Positions 52,971-62,304 of a stretch of 64,000 bases of DNA are shown piece by piece. The position numbers were made by a program, and so were the translations under genes. Source of the DNA: CANIGN01 sp041391385. GTDB lineage: Bacteria > Bdellovibrionota > UBA2428. The notes below the pieces were generated by a model. It saw nothing but the letters and a program-made list of their open reading frames with translations, ran no database searches and was not told the origin of the DNA. The stretch lies in contig JAWKOD010000003.1 in assembly GCA_041391385.1 (NCBI GenBank), positions 248,001 through 312,000 of the forward strand, given 5' to 3'. Each line of letters starts with the position of its first letter. Within the stretch, counting starts at the first letter, position 1.

Positions 52971-55054
52971 CTAGCTCGACACAGGCTCCACATTTAGCTC
53001 AACGCTTTGTTGCCTTTGCCCAACAGAAAGTTCTTTTCTTCTATCTTTTAGGCGCCTAATCGCAGGAGAGAGTATTTCCTGTATAAGTGTGTCATAAGCC
53101 ATACCGCCTGCTTCGGAGATTAGACACAAATCAGACCATCCAGGAGTTAATCCAGGAAGAGGATTACATTCTAAGAAATAAGGATTCCCCTCAAGGTCCA
53201 TCCTAAAGTCAATACGTGCAACATCGCGACACCCCAATGCCATAAAAGCTTTTCGCGCATAAGTTTCAATTTGAGTTTTTTGTTTAGGCGTAAAAACTGG
53301 AGAAGTTTCGTAACGAATATGTTTTTCAAAATCTAACTTATATTCATAACTATAGACAGGTGACGTTATTCCCTTGTCGAGAAAGATGATTTCCATTGGA
53401 GTTAATACCTTTGGTCTCTTTTCACCTAAAAGTGCCACAGTAAACTCTCGTCCACCCACAAATGTTTCCACGAGTGCAGGTTGCTTGTATCTCTCAACAA
53501 GCATAGCCACCAATTCTCGCAATTCCTTTTCTGAATGAACTACACTTGTTGCATAAATCCCCTTACTACTTCCCTCAGCAACCGGTTTTGCCATAAGAGG
53601 ATAAGTGAGTTTAGAAGGAATTTTTTCTTTAGCATCTAACATTAAAAATGCTGCTGGCGTAAGCACTCCGGCTTCTGCGACAACCTTTTTAGCCAATCCT
53701 TTATCTAAAGTTACAGCAAGCGTTGTAGCATCACTTCCAGTGTAGGGAATTCCCATCATGTCCAATAGAGCAGGTACTTGTGATTCTCTATTGCGACCCC
53801 GCAAACCTTCGGCAATATTAAAAACTAAATCAACATCAGCGGAACCTAATTTAGCTGGAAGATCACTTGTAGCTTCGAAATCAATAACCTCATGTCCCTG
53901 CTTTCGAATAGCATTTCGAATGGCTTCTAAGGTTTTGGGTGCATCAAACTCCGCCTCAAGATCTGTAAGTGGATCCATTCCCGGAGTGAGTCGTTTCTCG
54001 TTGTAGGTAAATCCAACACGAAGGCGAGATAAAGGACGCAAGCGCAGCTTGCGCTTACGAAGGTGAAATCGAGTCGAACAGCTTTGAACAACGGCCTCAA
54101 AAACCGCAAGATCGCTCGTAGCACCAGAGTGTAAAGCGGCCGCAAAAAGCCCCGCGCCCTCCTCTAAACTCGGAAGCGCGTTGATCTCAATAAAATAAAT
54201 TTCTCCCGTAGATGAGATGCGAAAATCCATGCGTGCAAGGTCGCGAACGCCAAGCCCAACAATGATCTTGCTTGCATAATCCATTATCTTTTTCTGCGTC
54301 GCCTCTGATATATCGGCTGGAACTTTTACCGATACGGCATCTGAATTGTTGTTTTTAAATCGTAATCATAGATTTTATACTTACGATTTTGAAGCTGACT
54401 CTCATCAAAAACATATTGAACCGGGCAAAGAACTCCCTTTGTTTTTTCACTGAGAGCCTCTACAAAAGGCACTGTGACATCAAACCCATCAACGTATTCT
54501 TCGACAAGAATCCCTTCTGGATATTTTTTGAGAAGTGCTTTTATACGTGACACGTATTCTTGAGGAGAGCTCACCACGGATTCTTGAGTAATCCCCTTGG
54601 AGCTCCCCTCATAGTTTGGTTTTAAAAACAAAGGGAATTTCAAACTCGGAATTTGTCCCGCATCTTTTTCAGTCACAAAAACAGAAGGGACAACAGGAAC
54701 GCCACATCGACTTACCCGAGACTTTGTAAGATCCTTATCGAGTGTAAGGTTACAAATGTAGGCATCACTTCCAGTAAAAGCAAAACCCATTTGCTCAAAA
54801 AGAGCGGGATAGAAACCTTCGCGAAAACGTCCAAAAGTTCCTTCGGCTGTATTGAAAATCAAATCAGGCTCCAGGCTCTCAATACGCGCTAAAACTCTCG
54901 CAGGAGGCCCCGACACTTCTACTTGAAATACATCATGCCCCAAGGATTGCAAAAGCTGAGTTATACGATCAATTGTTTCGAGTGTATCGAACTCAGCTTC
55001 AGACTCCGACTCGCTCGTTTTAAGGTTATGCGTAAAAGCAATTCTCATAGGCAT
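52971..55054 (-). CDS. Tandem D-Ala-D-Ala ligase-like ATP-grasp protein, frameshifted
   Basis: Two complete Ddl-like ATP-grasp modules occur in one restored 694-residue chain. Module 1 has LIFNTAEGTFGRFREG, FTGSDAYICNLTLDK, FLKPNYEGSSKGI and ARMDFRISSTGEIYFIEINA. Module 2 has FTYNEKRL, VFNIAEGLRGRNRES, YTGSDATTLAVTLDK, KPVAEGSSKGIYA, ARIDFRMDLEGNPYFLECN and PLPGLTPGWS. The frame breaks between modules in the A run (54352-54356 as T on the plus strand); adding one base makes it continuous. Whether it makes D-Ala-D-Ala or another dipeptide is unknown. Likely cotranscribed with the DmpA-like gene. Confidence 0.85.
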
Positions 55055-55187
55055 ATCTCGTATAATAAGGCTTTATTGAAAATACACTGTCTGAATTTTG
55101 GATAATTGAGTTTTTTTGTCAGTAGGCGCCAAGAGCAGCCCCTTGATGCGCCTTTTCACAACTCCAAAAGTGTGGGATGTTTTAGGC

Positions 55188-56354
55188 ATGAAATCGTCCT
55201 ATATTTTAAGCGCAAAACGATCCGCCATTGCTTCTTTTCAAGGCTCTCTTTCAAGCCTAAGCGCCCCTGAAATTGCAGCTCCCGTTGTTAAAGCTGCATC
55301 ACTCGAACAAAGTTCTGCCATTGAAGAAGTCTACATGGGCTGTGTTCTCACCGCTGGGATTGGCCAAGCTCCCGCCAGACAAGCTGCTCTTAAGGGCGGT
55401 CTTCCCCCTAATGTGCCGTGCACAACCGTTGGTAAAGTTTGCGGGTCAGGCCTTAAAGCCGTAATGCTAGCTGACATCAGTATTAAATGCGGAGAAGCTT
55501 CTCTCATTTTAGCGGGTGGTATGGAATCTATGAGCCAGGCACCTTACTTGCTTCCTAAGGCAAGAAGCGGACTAAGACTTGGCAACGGCGAACTCATTGA
55601 CTCCATGATTAAAGACGGGCTTTGGGATGCTTATAACGATTTTCATATGGGTGTTGCAGCCGAGACGTGTGTAAAAAAGTTTCAAATGACCCGTGAGGCT
55701 CAAGACAACTATGCAGCCGAATCTTACAAACGAGCCCAAGCAGCAATCAACAATGGCTTTTTCGCCCAAGAAATTGTTTCTATTGAAGTAAAAAGCAGAA
55801 AGGGCATTCTTCAGTTTAATACCGACGAAGAAGCTTCAAAATTTAATCCCGAAAAATCAAAGGCTCTTCGCCCCGCATTTGATCCAAGCGGAACAATTAC
55901 AGCTGCAAATGCAAGTAGCCTCAGCGATGGCGCGGCAGCGCTGCTCATTGGTTCTGAAGAGTGGACAAAAAAATGCAAGCCCATGGCACGTATTGTGGCC
56001 CAAGCCCAAGCTGCTCAAGACCCGGTATGGTTCACAACTGCCCCTGCTGAAAGTATTAAAAAACTTCTTCAAAAAGCACAACTCAAAGCAAGTGACATTG
56101 ATGCCTGGGAAATCAACGAAGCCTTTGCAGCCGTAGCACTTGTAAACACACAACTTCTAGAACTTGACCCTGCTAAAGTAAATATTCGTGGTGGTGCTAT
56201 TGCCCTTGGGCACCCCATTGGAGCCAGTGGCGCAAGAATTCTTGTCACCCTTGCGCACACTCTTTCTCAAACGAAAAAACGTTACGGCATTGCAAGCCTT
56301 TGCATCGGAGGCGGTGAGGCTACATCAGTTCTTATCGAAAATCTTGAGCTTTGA
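55188..56354 (+). CDS. Acetyl-CoA acetyltransferase/3-ketoacyl-CoA thiolase
   Basis: About 388 residues beginning MKSSYILSAKRSAIASFQG. The acylated Cys85 lies in VGKVCGSGLKA, the second motif NEAFAAVALV follows, then GGAIALGHPIGASGARI (His) and the C-terminal active Cys in LCIGGGEA. These residues define thiolases; length and the QAPARQAALKGG segment favour the acetoacetyl-CoA (biosynthetic) type. An upstream extension is open but has no family match. The next gene begins within its last codons. Confidence 0.93.
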   Translation: MKSSYILSAKRSAIASFQGSLSSLSAPEIAAPVVKAASLEQSSAIEEVYMGCVLTAGIGQAPARQAALKGGLPPNVPCTTVGKVCGSGLKAVMLADISIKCGEASLILAGGMESMSQAPYLLPKARSGLRLGNGELIDSMIKDGLWDAYNDFHMGVAAETCVKKFQMTREAQDNYAAESYKRAQAAINNGFFAQEIVSIEVKSRKGILQFNTDEEASKFNPEKSKALRPAFDPSGTITAANASSLSDGAAALLIGSEEWTKKCKPMARIVAQAQAAQDPVWFTTAPAESIKKLLQKAQLKASDIDAWEINEAFAAVALVNTQLLELDPAKVNIRGGAIALGHPIGASGARILVTLAHTLSQTKKRYGIASLCIGGGEATSVLIENLEL

Positions 56355-57147
56355 TACTGTTGTTTCTAAACTTAGAGCTTCGCTTGAAGCTCTTTCTGCA
56401 GTGGAAGTTGCTGAGCTTTTCTTATCGCCACACATAGACCAAAAAATTTACCTTGAAGCCACGCTTGAGCCTGGTCCCACAATGTGGATTGTCAACAGAA
56501 GCGATGTCTCCAGCGGCACACTCAACATACTTCTCAAACATTCCATTGGCGGGATTGCTGAAAGAGCTGCTGAAAAAATTAAATCACGAAAAGCTACCAT
56601 CACTCATCTCACTCCCCCCCCCTTGGAAGAGGATCTCAGTAAAGTTGAAGAATATGCAATTGAAGATATATTAGGCCACCCTCTCTGCCCGTGGGAGGCC
56701 ATGCTCTTTTATGCTATCCATACCGAAGAAGATGTTCGATCAAGCGCTTGTTTAAGTTTAGCCAGAAGGCTCTGGGAGCATCCCGCACAATCCCAAGACT
56801 TCCCCCTTATTGAAGCTCAGTTCAAAGACGTGTTTTCGGTTTTAGCTGCAGAAGATCTCTCGCCCATGGTACGCGCCTACGCGGCTCGAATACCCATGTG
56901 GAAAGACACAGAAATCGAAGCTTTTTTAAGTGATGAGAAAAACACTCACGTTCAGGCCAAATGGCTGCAGCATGAAAACTGCCCCACTGCGAACTTTGAT
57001 CAAGTGGCAAGCATTGCCGAAGATCCTTACTTGCGCAGAGTCCTTGCACTTGATTCAAGACTAGCTCCAAAGCTAAGAGAAAAACTTCGACAAGCAACTC
57101 AAGACCCCTTAGAAGCACTCATTCATGAGGTCTATCAGTCATTATGA
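56344..57147 (+). CDS. HEAT-like helical protein, unknown function
   Basis: About 267 residues if translation starts at TTG 56344, overlapping the thiolase stop; there is no ATG nearby in frame. The protein is wholly helical, with repeat-like units such as GHPLCPWEAMLFYAIHTEED, VRSSACLSLARRLWEHP and LSPMVRAYAARIPMWKD, typical of HEAT or leucine-rich variant repeats. It is translationally coupled to thiolase before and rlmE after (ATGA overlap). Its role is unknown. Confidence 0.65.
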   Translation: MSFDTVVSKLRASLEALSAVEVAELFLSPHIDQKIYLEATLEPGPTMWIVNRSDVSSGTLNILLKHSIGGIAERAAEKIKSRKATITHLTPPPLEEDLSKVEEYAIEDILGHPLCPWEAMLFYAIHTEEDVRSSACLSLARRLWEHPAQSQDFPLIEAQFKDVFSVLAAEDLSPMVRAYAARIPMWKDTEIEAFLSDEKNTHVQAKWLQHENCPTANFDQVASIAEDPYLRRVLALDSRLAPKLREKLRQATQDPLEALIHEVYQSL

Positions 57148-57770
57148 CAAAACCACTCAAAAACCCTAAGCCCAAGAAAAAAAGAAAGCATTATCAAGTC
57201 GTCGATGACTTCACCAAACAAGCGCACAAAGAAGGTTTTGTTGCTCGCAGTATTTTCAAACTCCAAGAAATTGATCAAAAGATAAAACTCTTTCAAAAAG
57301 GACAAAAAATATTAGACCTTGGAGCAAGTCCAGGGAGTTGGATGCAGTTTGCCTCTAATAAAATTGGCCCAACGGGTGTTGTCGTGGGACTCGATATTGT
57401 GGAACTAAGGGTTTCAGCTGCTAATATGCATTTTTTCATGCAAGACATGACCGACATCGAAGGTGTCATATCTCACGTTGGGGAATGGGCTCCTTTTGAC
57501 ATTATTCAAAGTGATGCCATGGTTAAAACAAACGGCATTGTGGATAGTGATTGCGCAAAATCAATTCAACTTGTTGAGAGCGGAATTTTACTAGCACAAA
57601 GCGAGCTATTAAAAAGTGGTGGGATTTTTCTTGCAAAAATATTCGAAGGTCCCGGATTCAATCCTTTTTGGAACGAATTCCGAATGACCTTTAAAGGCTC
57701 GAAAGTCTTTCGCCCCGAAGCTATACGCAAAGGATCTCGCGAAATTTATATCATGGGCTACAAGAAGTAA
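57144..57770 (+). CDS. rlmE: 23S rRNA 2'-O-methyltransferase RlmE (FtsJ/RrmJ)
   Basis: 208 residues: FVARSIFKLQEIDQKIKLF, SAM motif ILDLGASPGSWMQFA, VVGLDI, the catalytic Asp in QSDAMVKTNG (Lys-Asp-Lys-Glu tetrad type) and KIFEGPGF, RPEAIRKGSREIYIM. RlmE methylates U2552 of 23S rRNA late in 50S assembly. The N-terminal lysine-rich tail fits rRNA binding. It overlaps the upstream gene by four bases. Confidence 0.92.
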   Translation: MTKPLKNPKPKKKRKHYQVVDDFTKQAHKEGFVARSIFKLQEIDQKIKLFQKGQKILDLGASPGSWMQFASNKIGPTGVVVGLDIVELRVSAANMHFFMQDMTDIEGVISHVGEWAPFDIIQSDAMVKTNGIVDSDCAKSIQLVESGILLAQSELLKSGGIFLAKIFEGPGFNPFWNEFRMTFKGSKVFRPEAIRKGSREIYIMGYKK

Positions 57771-57786
57771 AAAAGGTCTCTGACGC

Positions 57787-58517
57787 CTAAGTGACGATGC
57801 GCTGGAAGATTTCTTCCTCGGTGCCTGATAGAAGTTCTTTCACATTGCCCTGATGGCGGAGTTTGCCGTCTCCTAGAACAAGTGCTTGGCCGTGCATTTT
57901 TGAGCAAAGCTCACGTGGTGTGTAACCAAAATTACAGGGCAAGGATGAGCGCGCTCCACATCAGCAATCATTTTAAAAACTTCATGAGTCATATAGGGAT
58001 CAAGGGCTGAAGTTGGTTCATCTAAAAACAAAAGCTTAGGCCGAGTAATCATAGCTCTTAAAATAGCAACTCGTTGTTTTTGACCACCCGAAAGCTTAGC
58101 TGGCATTTTAAGAGCGTGATCTTCTAAAGAAAAACTTTTAAGTGCCTCCATGGCTCGCTCCTCGGCCTCAGACTGAGACACAGCGTGCACCTTAACAAGC
58201 GGCAAACAAATATTCTCAAGCGCTGAAAGATGTGGAAACAAATTAAATGATTGAAAGACAACCCCAGTTTTTTTCCGAAAAGCTCTAAGGCCTTTCTCGT
58301 CATGAGCGAGAACTTCTGTATCCCATGCAATTGTCCCAGATTCTGGAAGCTCTAAACCACACAAGAGTCTCATCAGGGTAGATTTTCCTCCACCCGAAGG
58401 GCCCATCAGGAGAAGACTTTCAAACTCAATATCAAGTGAGAAATCTTGAAAAACTTCATGTCCAGGATAAGAAAAACTTAAACTATCAATTTTGAGTTTA
58501 ATTTTACTAGAACTCAT
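57787..58517 (-). CDS. Polar amino-acid ABC transporter ATP-binding protein, frameshifted near the end
   Basis: A GlnQ/HisP-type ATPase: Walker A GPSGGGKST, Q-loop VFQSFNLFPHLS, signature LSGGQKQRVAILRAM, Walker B LLFLDEPTSALDP and H-loop VTHH. The frame stops early at 57873. Adding one A to the run 57897-57901 (T on the plus strand) continues it as MHGQALVLGDGKLRH to a stop at 57787, giving the usual length of 243 residues. The ATG at 58517 is the start; the gene overlaps the permease by 11 bases. Confidence 0.9.
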
Positions 58518-59244
58518 AATGAAGCCTTCTTTCCATTCGATGAGCAAACCAAGTAATCGGCGCTGTTATGAGCAAATAACCAAATGCTAAAGGCAAATAA
58601 ACTTCTAAAGTTGAATACGTTAATGAGTTCACTTCCTGAGCATTTAAGGTAAATTCACTCACGGCAATAATCGACAAAAGCGAGGAATCCTTCACAATAG
58701 ATGCAAATTGGCCACCAAGTGCAGGCAAAGCAATTTTTATAAGCTGAGGTCCAATAACTTCTTTATATGTTTGCCAGGGCTCAAGCCCGATAGAACGTGC
58801 GGCATCCCACTGACTTTTGGGAATAGATTCCAAAGCAGATCTAAATATTTCTGAAATGTACGCAGCACTAAAGTTAGAAAGAATTAGGACTGATAACCAA
58901 AACCGATTATCTAAACCCGCGGCATTCGCGATAACGTAAAAAAATAAAAGAATTTGTACCAAAAGAGGAGTGCCCCTCATTAAATGAACCCACGTGAGAG
59001 AAAAACTCTTTAAAAGCGCGGGCCCACGTTGCATGAGCATTAACACCCATCCCCACACAACACTTAGAATCAATGCAACTGCAGAGATTTTTAAAGTCAT
59101 CAGCCAACCTTGACTAAGTTTTTCTCTATAATCCCATATAACCGACCAATTCCACTGATAGTCAATTCGTTGAAAACTTAGATAAAGAAGTCCAAGTAAA
59201 ACCACGTAAACAAATAAGTACAAGTACCAAGTTTTCTTAAACAC
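58507..59244 (-). CDS. Polar amino-acid ABC transporter permease
   Basis: 245 residues with about five to six membrane helices and the HisM/GlnP permease signature: LSQGWLMTLKISAVALILSV, LMRGTPLLVQILLFFYV, YISEIFRSALESIPKSQWDAA and the EAA loop ARSIGLEPWQTYKEVIGPQ. It forms the membrane pore with the overlapping ATPase and the substrate-binding protein upstream. Confidence 0.93.
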   Translation of the reverse strand: MFKKTWYLYLFVYVVLLGLLYLSFQRIDYQWNWSVIWDYREKLSQGWLMTLKISAVALILSVVWGWVLMLMQRGPALLKSFSLTWVHLMRGTPLLVQILLFFYVIANAAGLDNRFWLSVLILSNFSAAYISEIFRSALESIPKSQWDAARSIGLEPWQTYKEVIGPQLIKIALPALGGQFASIVKDSSLLSIIAVSEFTLNAQEVNSLTYSTLEVYLPLAFGYLLITAPITWFAHRMERRLHYEF

Positions 59245-59273
59245 TCATTCAAAATCTCCAAATCATATAAGGT

Positions 59274-60059
59274 CTAAAGGATAAAGTTAACGCCAAGCTC
59301 TTTGAAAACTTGTTTTTCTTCTCCCAAATATTCAGTGGCAAGATTGTCAAAACCCTGCTCTTTTCTGAACTCCTGAATAAACTGATTCACATCTTCAACT
59401 AGCTTTTTATTTCCTTTTTTTATTCCAATAGCCCAAGACTCTTCTTGAAAAGCCTTTAAAAGTGCCCGTGTTGTATTCCTATTTTTTATCCAATGCTTAT
59501 ACACAGACATTTGATCATAAATAAATGCATCTGCTTTTTTCTGAACAACTTCTAGAACAGCTGAAGTTTCCTTGTCCAAAACCAATAGTTTTGCTTTCGG
59601 TAGGTTTTTAGAAGCCCATGCGTGCGCAGTGGTTCCTTTTTTCACAGCTACTCGGGTGCCAGCTTTCTTAAGATCTTCTTCATTTTGAATTTTTGTATCG
59701 CTACCAACAAGTAAAGCTAATCCTGTTTTTACATAGGGAGTTGAAAAATCAATCGATTTTTTTCTTTCTTCATTCACTGTAAGAGAAGAAATTACCAAAT
59801 CAATTGAGCCAGTCTTTAGAGCTGGGATAAGTCCATCAAAAGACATATTCTCAATTTGAACGGTTCTGTTTAGCTTTTTCCCTAAAGCTTTTGCAATTCC
59901 AACGCTTATTCCATCTGGCTTTCCGGCCTTATCCGTCATTTCAAAAGGAGGATAAGCTAACTCCATACCTACTTTAAGTACTTTTGAAGGAGCTCCCATA
60001 AGAGTTCCTGAAAACAAGAATGTGGTTAATAGCAATAGGTTTTTCGAAAGCATCATCAT
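59274..60059 (-). CDS. Polar amino-acid ABC transporter substrate-binding protein
   Basis: A periplasmic binding protein of about 261 residues (SBP_bac_3): signal peptide LLLLTTFLFSGTLMGA, then LKVGMELAYPPFEMTDKAGK, DGLIPALKTGSIDLVISSLT and RKKSIDFSTPYVKTG. The arrangement binding protein-permease-ATPase is a complete importer. Starts at ATG 60059; an upstream TTG adds no signal-like sequence. The precise amino acid is not predictable. Confidence 0.93.
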   Translation of the reverse strand: MMMLSKNLLLLTTFLFSGTLMGAPSKVLKVGMELAYPPFEMTDKAGKPDGISVGIAKALGKKLNRTVQIENMSFDGLIPALKTGSIDLVISSLTVNEERKKSIDFSTPYVKTGLALLVGSDTKIQNEEDLKKAGTRVAVKKGTTAHAWASKNLPKAKLLVLDKETSAVLEVVQKKADAFIYDQMSVYKHWIKNRNTTRALLKAFQEESWAIGIKKGNKKLVEDVNQFIQEFRKEQGFDNLATEYLGEEKQVFKELGVNFIL

Positions 60060-60122
60060 AGCCCATAATACTAAATCGACTTTATTCAAAGGTACAGTAA
60101 AAGCTACAAAGTCTAAAATCTG

Positions 60123-60758
60123 CTATTTAAGCGCATCAATCTGATTCTCGGGGGAGCTACTCAAACACTCCTGTGTCGCCATACAAGAGTCCCATATTTT
60201 ATATAAAAGTGGATATTGGTTTAATTCCAAAGAGAATCGCTTCGCATTATACATCTGGGGAATTAAAAACAAATCAGCTGCTGAGATCTTATCTCCGAAA
60301 CAAAATTTACCCGCATACGACTTTATTCCTTTTTCAAAAGCACACAGTCCATTGTTAGTAAAATGCCGAGCCCATTCTATCTTTTTAGAAGAATCTTCGG
60401 AGTGAATTTTTTGAACACGAGGAGTCTGAAGGGGCGCAGTATCTGCATTAATAATTTCACAAAACTCAATAATTTTATATCGCTGTGAGCGATCCCTACC
60501 AAAGAGCATGGGCTCACATGCAAAGTTCTCCTCTAACCACAAAAGAATGGCCATACTCTGCGATAAATAGGTCTCGGGAGCTACCTCCATTACAGGCAGG
60601 GCCCCCATTACATTTCTTCGTAAATGAGCCTCTTCTCGATGCTCACCTTTTAAAATATTAACTGGAATATAATTATATGGGATTTTTTTAAGTTCAAGAG
60701 CCCATCTCACACGCCAACTTGCAGAAGATCTCCAATATCCGAAAAGTTTAATATTCAT
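60123..60758 (-). CDS. maiA: Maleylacetoacetate isomerase (zeta-class glutathione S-transferase)
   Basis: 211 residues. The N-terminal thioredoxin-like domain has the zeta signature YWRSSASWRVRWALELK and the glutathione-binding YLSQSMAILLWLEE segment. The helical C-terminal domain has KISAADLFLIPQMYNAKRF. MaiA isomerises maleylacetoacetate to fumarylacetoacetate in tyrosine breakdown. An FAH-family gene lies 1.5 kb upstream on the same strand, with two glycosyltransferases in between. It overlaps the upstream glycosyltransferase by 11 bases. Confidence 0.87.
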   Translation of the reverse strand: MNIKLFGYWRSSASWRVRWALELKKIPYNYIPVNILKGEHREEAHLRRNVMGALPVMEVAPETYLSQSMAILLWLEENFACEPMLFGRDRSQRYKIIEFCEIINADTAPLQTPRVQKIHSEDSSKKIEWARHFTNNGLCAFEKGIKSYAGKFCFGDKISAADLFLIPQMYNAKRFSLELNQYPLLYKIWDSCMATQECLSSSPENQIDALK

Positions 60759-61548
60759 ACTGGTCTAAACCTTCTTTACAGTAAGTCCGTTTTTCTAAAA
60801 GAGCCTGCTCGAGCTCTTTGTCATTACTTAAAAGATTTTTCTTAGAATTTTCAATGTGAAACAGATGATACACAATTGCTGAAAAGTAGAGATCAGAACG
60901 CAAAATACCTGAGTTATAGAGTCTAATGACGAGCTCTGAGTCCTCTCTTCCCCACCCCACAAAAGCCTCATTAAAACCATTTACTTTTCTAAGGTCCTCT
61001 TTCCAAAAAGACATATTACAGCCCCTCACACCCTTAAGTCTTTTATGAGCTCCTTTAAAAATGTCCCTCAAAAGCAATGCACGAAAGGCGTTCTTCTTAT
61101 TCGACAAGCCCTCTTCTAAGATTGAAAAGCTAATTCGCTTTTCCTGCAAAACTTCTTCAGACACAGGCGCATCCAAAAGTACTCGATGTCCTTGTAAAAA
61201 AACACCTTTCCTCGAAGCGCTCAAATGATCTTGAACAAAACAAGGATGTAAAATTTGATCGGCATCAATACTAATGACGTATTCAAATTGAGACTTTGCT
61301 ACGGCTTTATTTCTTATTTTAGCTAGCTGAAAACCTTCATCCGCATGCCACACATGAAGCAATGGAACTGGGGACTGCTTTTGAAGTCGCTCCACTAAGA
61401 GTCGAGTACTCTCTGTTGAACCATCGTCAGCAACTATAATTTCACTCGGCAAGTGCGCTTGCTGAAAAGCACTTAAGAGACACAGCTCAAGCGCATCAAC
61501 CCGGTTATAAGTACTCATAATAAGTGACGCTTGAGGAAGATTTTTCAT
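60748..61548 (-). CDS. GT2 glycosyltransferase with C-terminal GT7-like domain
   Basis: 266 residues: SLIMSTYNRVDALELCL, VADDGSTESTRLLVERL, the DxD in ISIDADQILHP and a second part RGCNMSFWKEDLRKVNGF, FVGWGREDSELVIRL. This layout is that of chondroitin-polymerase-like GT2/GT7 enzymes that add hexosamine or hexose to surface glycans. It overlaps both neighbours, so it is cotranscribed with the second GT2 gene and maiA. Confidence 0.9.
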   Translation of the reverse strand: MKNLPQASLIMSTYNRVDALELCLLSAFQQAHLPSEIIVADDGSTESTRLLVERLQKQSPVPLLHVWHADEGFQLAKIRNKAVAKSQFEYVISIDADQILHPCFVQDHLSASRKGVFLQGHRVLLDAPVSEEVLQEKRISFSILEEGLSNKKNAFRALLLRDIFKGAHKRLKGVRGCNMSFWKEDLRKVNGFNEAFVGWGREDSELVIRLYNSGILRSDLYFSAIVYHLFHIENSKKNLLSNDKELEQALLEKRTYCKEGLDQYEY

Positions 61549-62294
61549 GATTTGAGCGAGTCGTTAGCCTCAAGCAATTTCATATTTTTATAAAAAACGC
61601 CTGCGGCACTACAAAAGGAAATAAGCAGTCCTTCACGTCCAAGCAAAATACCGCGCTTTAAAATATAATTTCTAAAGAAAGAATAAGCTGCCCTCATGGA
61701 TAAACTAAAAAGCGAAATGTTTTTGCCTCTTTTCTCTGAAGCATAGAGAGTGGAATAATGATCCAGCTTTTGAATGAGCTCTGATATGTTCTCATAGGGG
61801 TAATGAAGGATTGCGCCTTGAAGCGATTCCACTCGTATTCCTTCTTTGAGTTCAACTTTTTCGTGAATTTTAGAGTCATTATAATTTGTCTGAGTTCTGT
61901 CATAAAGACGAATCACTGAATCAGGATACCAGTCACAGCCCTTTATCCATTTACCTCGGTAATGATTTCGTCTGGAGACTTCATAAACTCGCTTTGGATT
62001 GAGGTCCTTTGTAGATAAATCTTCAATAAGCTCATTATTCAATCGCTCATCACTATCTAAATTTAGTATCCAATCATTTTTTGCTAATGATGCTGCCTTT
62101 TTTTTCATAGGCCCAAAACCCAAGAAAGCTCCTGCAAAAAACTTTACATTTGGAAAAGATCGAGCGATTTCTTCAGTTTTATCTGTTGAAAGTGAATCCA
62201 GAACTATAATCTCATCAAAAGAACGTACCGATTCTAAAGTTTTACCGAGCTTAGCCTCGCTGTTCCTTGTAAGAATCGTTACGCTAATTTTCAT
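61545..62294 (-). CDS. GT2 glycosyltransferase, WaaE/KdtX-like
   Basis: About 249 residues starting MKISVTILTRNSEAKLGKTL. IIVLDSLSTDKTEEIA and the DSD metal motif in WILNLDSDERL are followed by VSRRNHYRGKWIKGCDWYPD and HEKVELKEG, which are characteristic of the WaaE-type lipopolysaccharide core beta-1,4-glucosyltransferases. A role in lipopolysaccharide core assembly is therefore likely. The ATG at 62294 is preferred over an upstream in-frame start. Confidence 0.88.
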   Translation of the reverse strand: MKISVTILTRNSEAKLGKTLESVRSFDEIIVLDSLSTDKTEEIARSFPNVKFFAGAFLGFGPMKKKAASLAKNDWILNLDSDERLNNELIEDLSTKDLNPKRVYEVSRRNHYRGKWIKGCDWYPDSVIRLYDRTQTNYNDSKIHEKVELKEGIRVESLQGAILHYPYENISELIQKLDHYSTLYASEKRGKNISLFSLSMRAAYSFFRNYILKRGILLGREGLLISFCSAAGVFYKNMKLLEANDSLKS

Positions 62295-62304
62295 TTTAAA
62301 GCCT

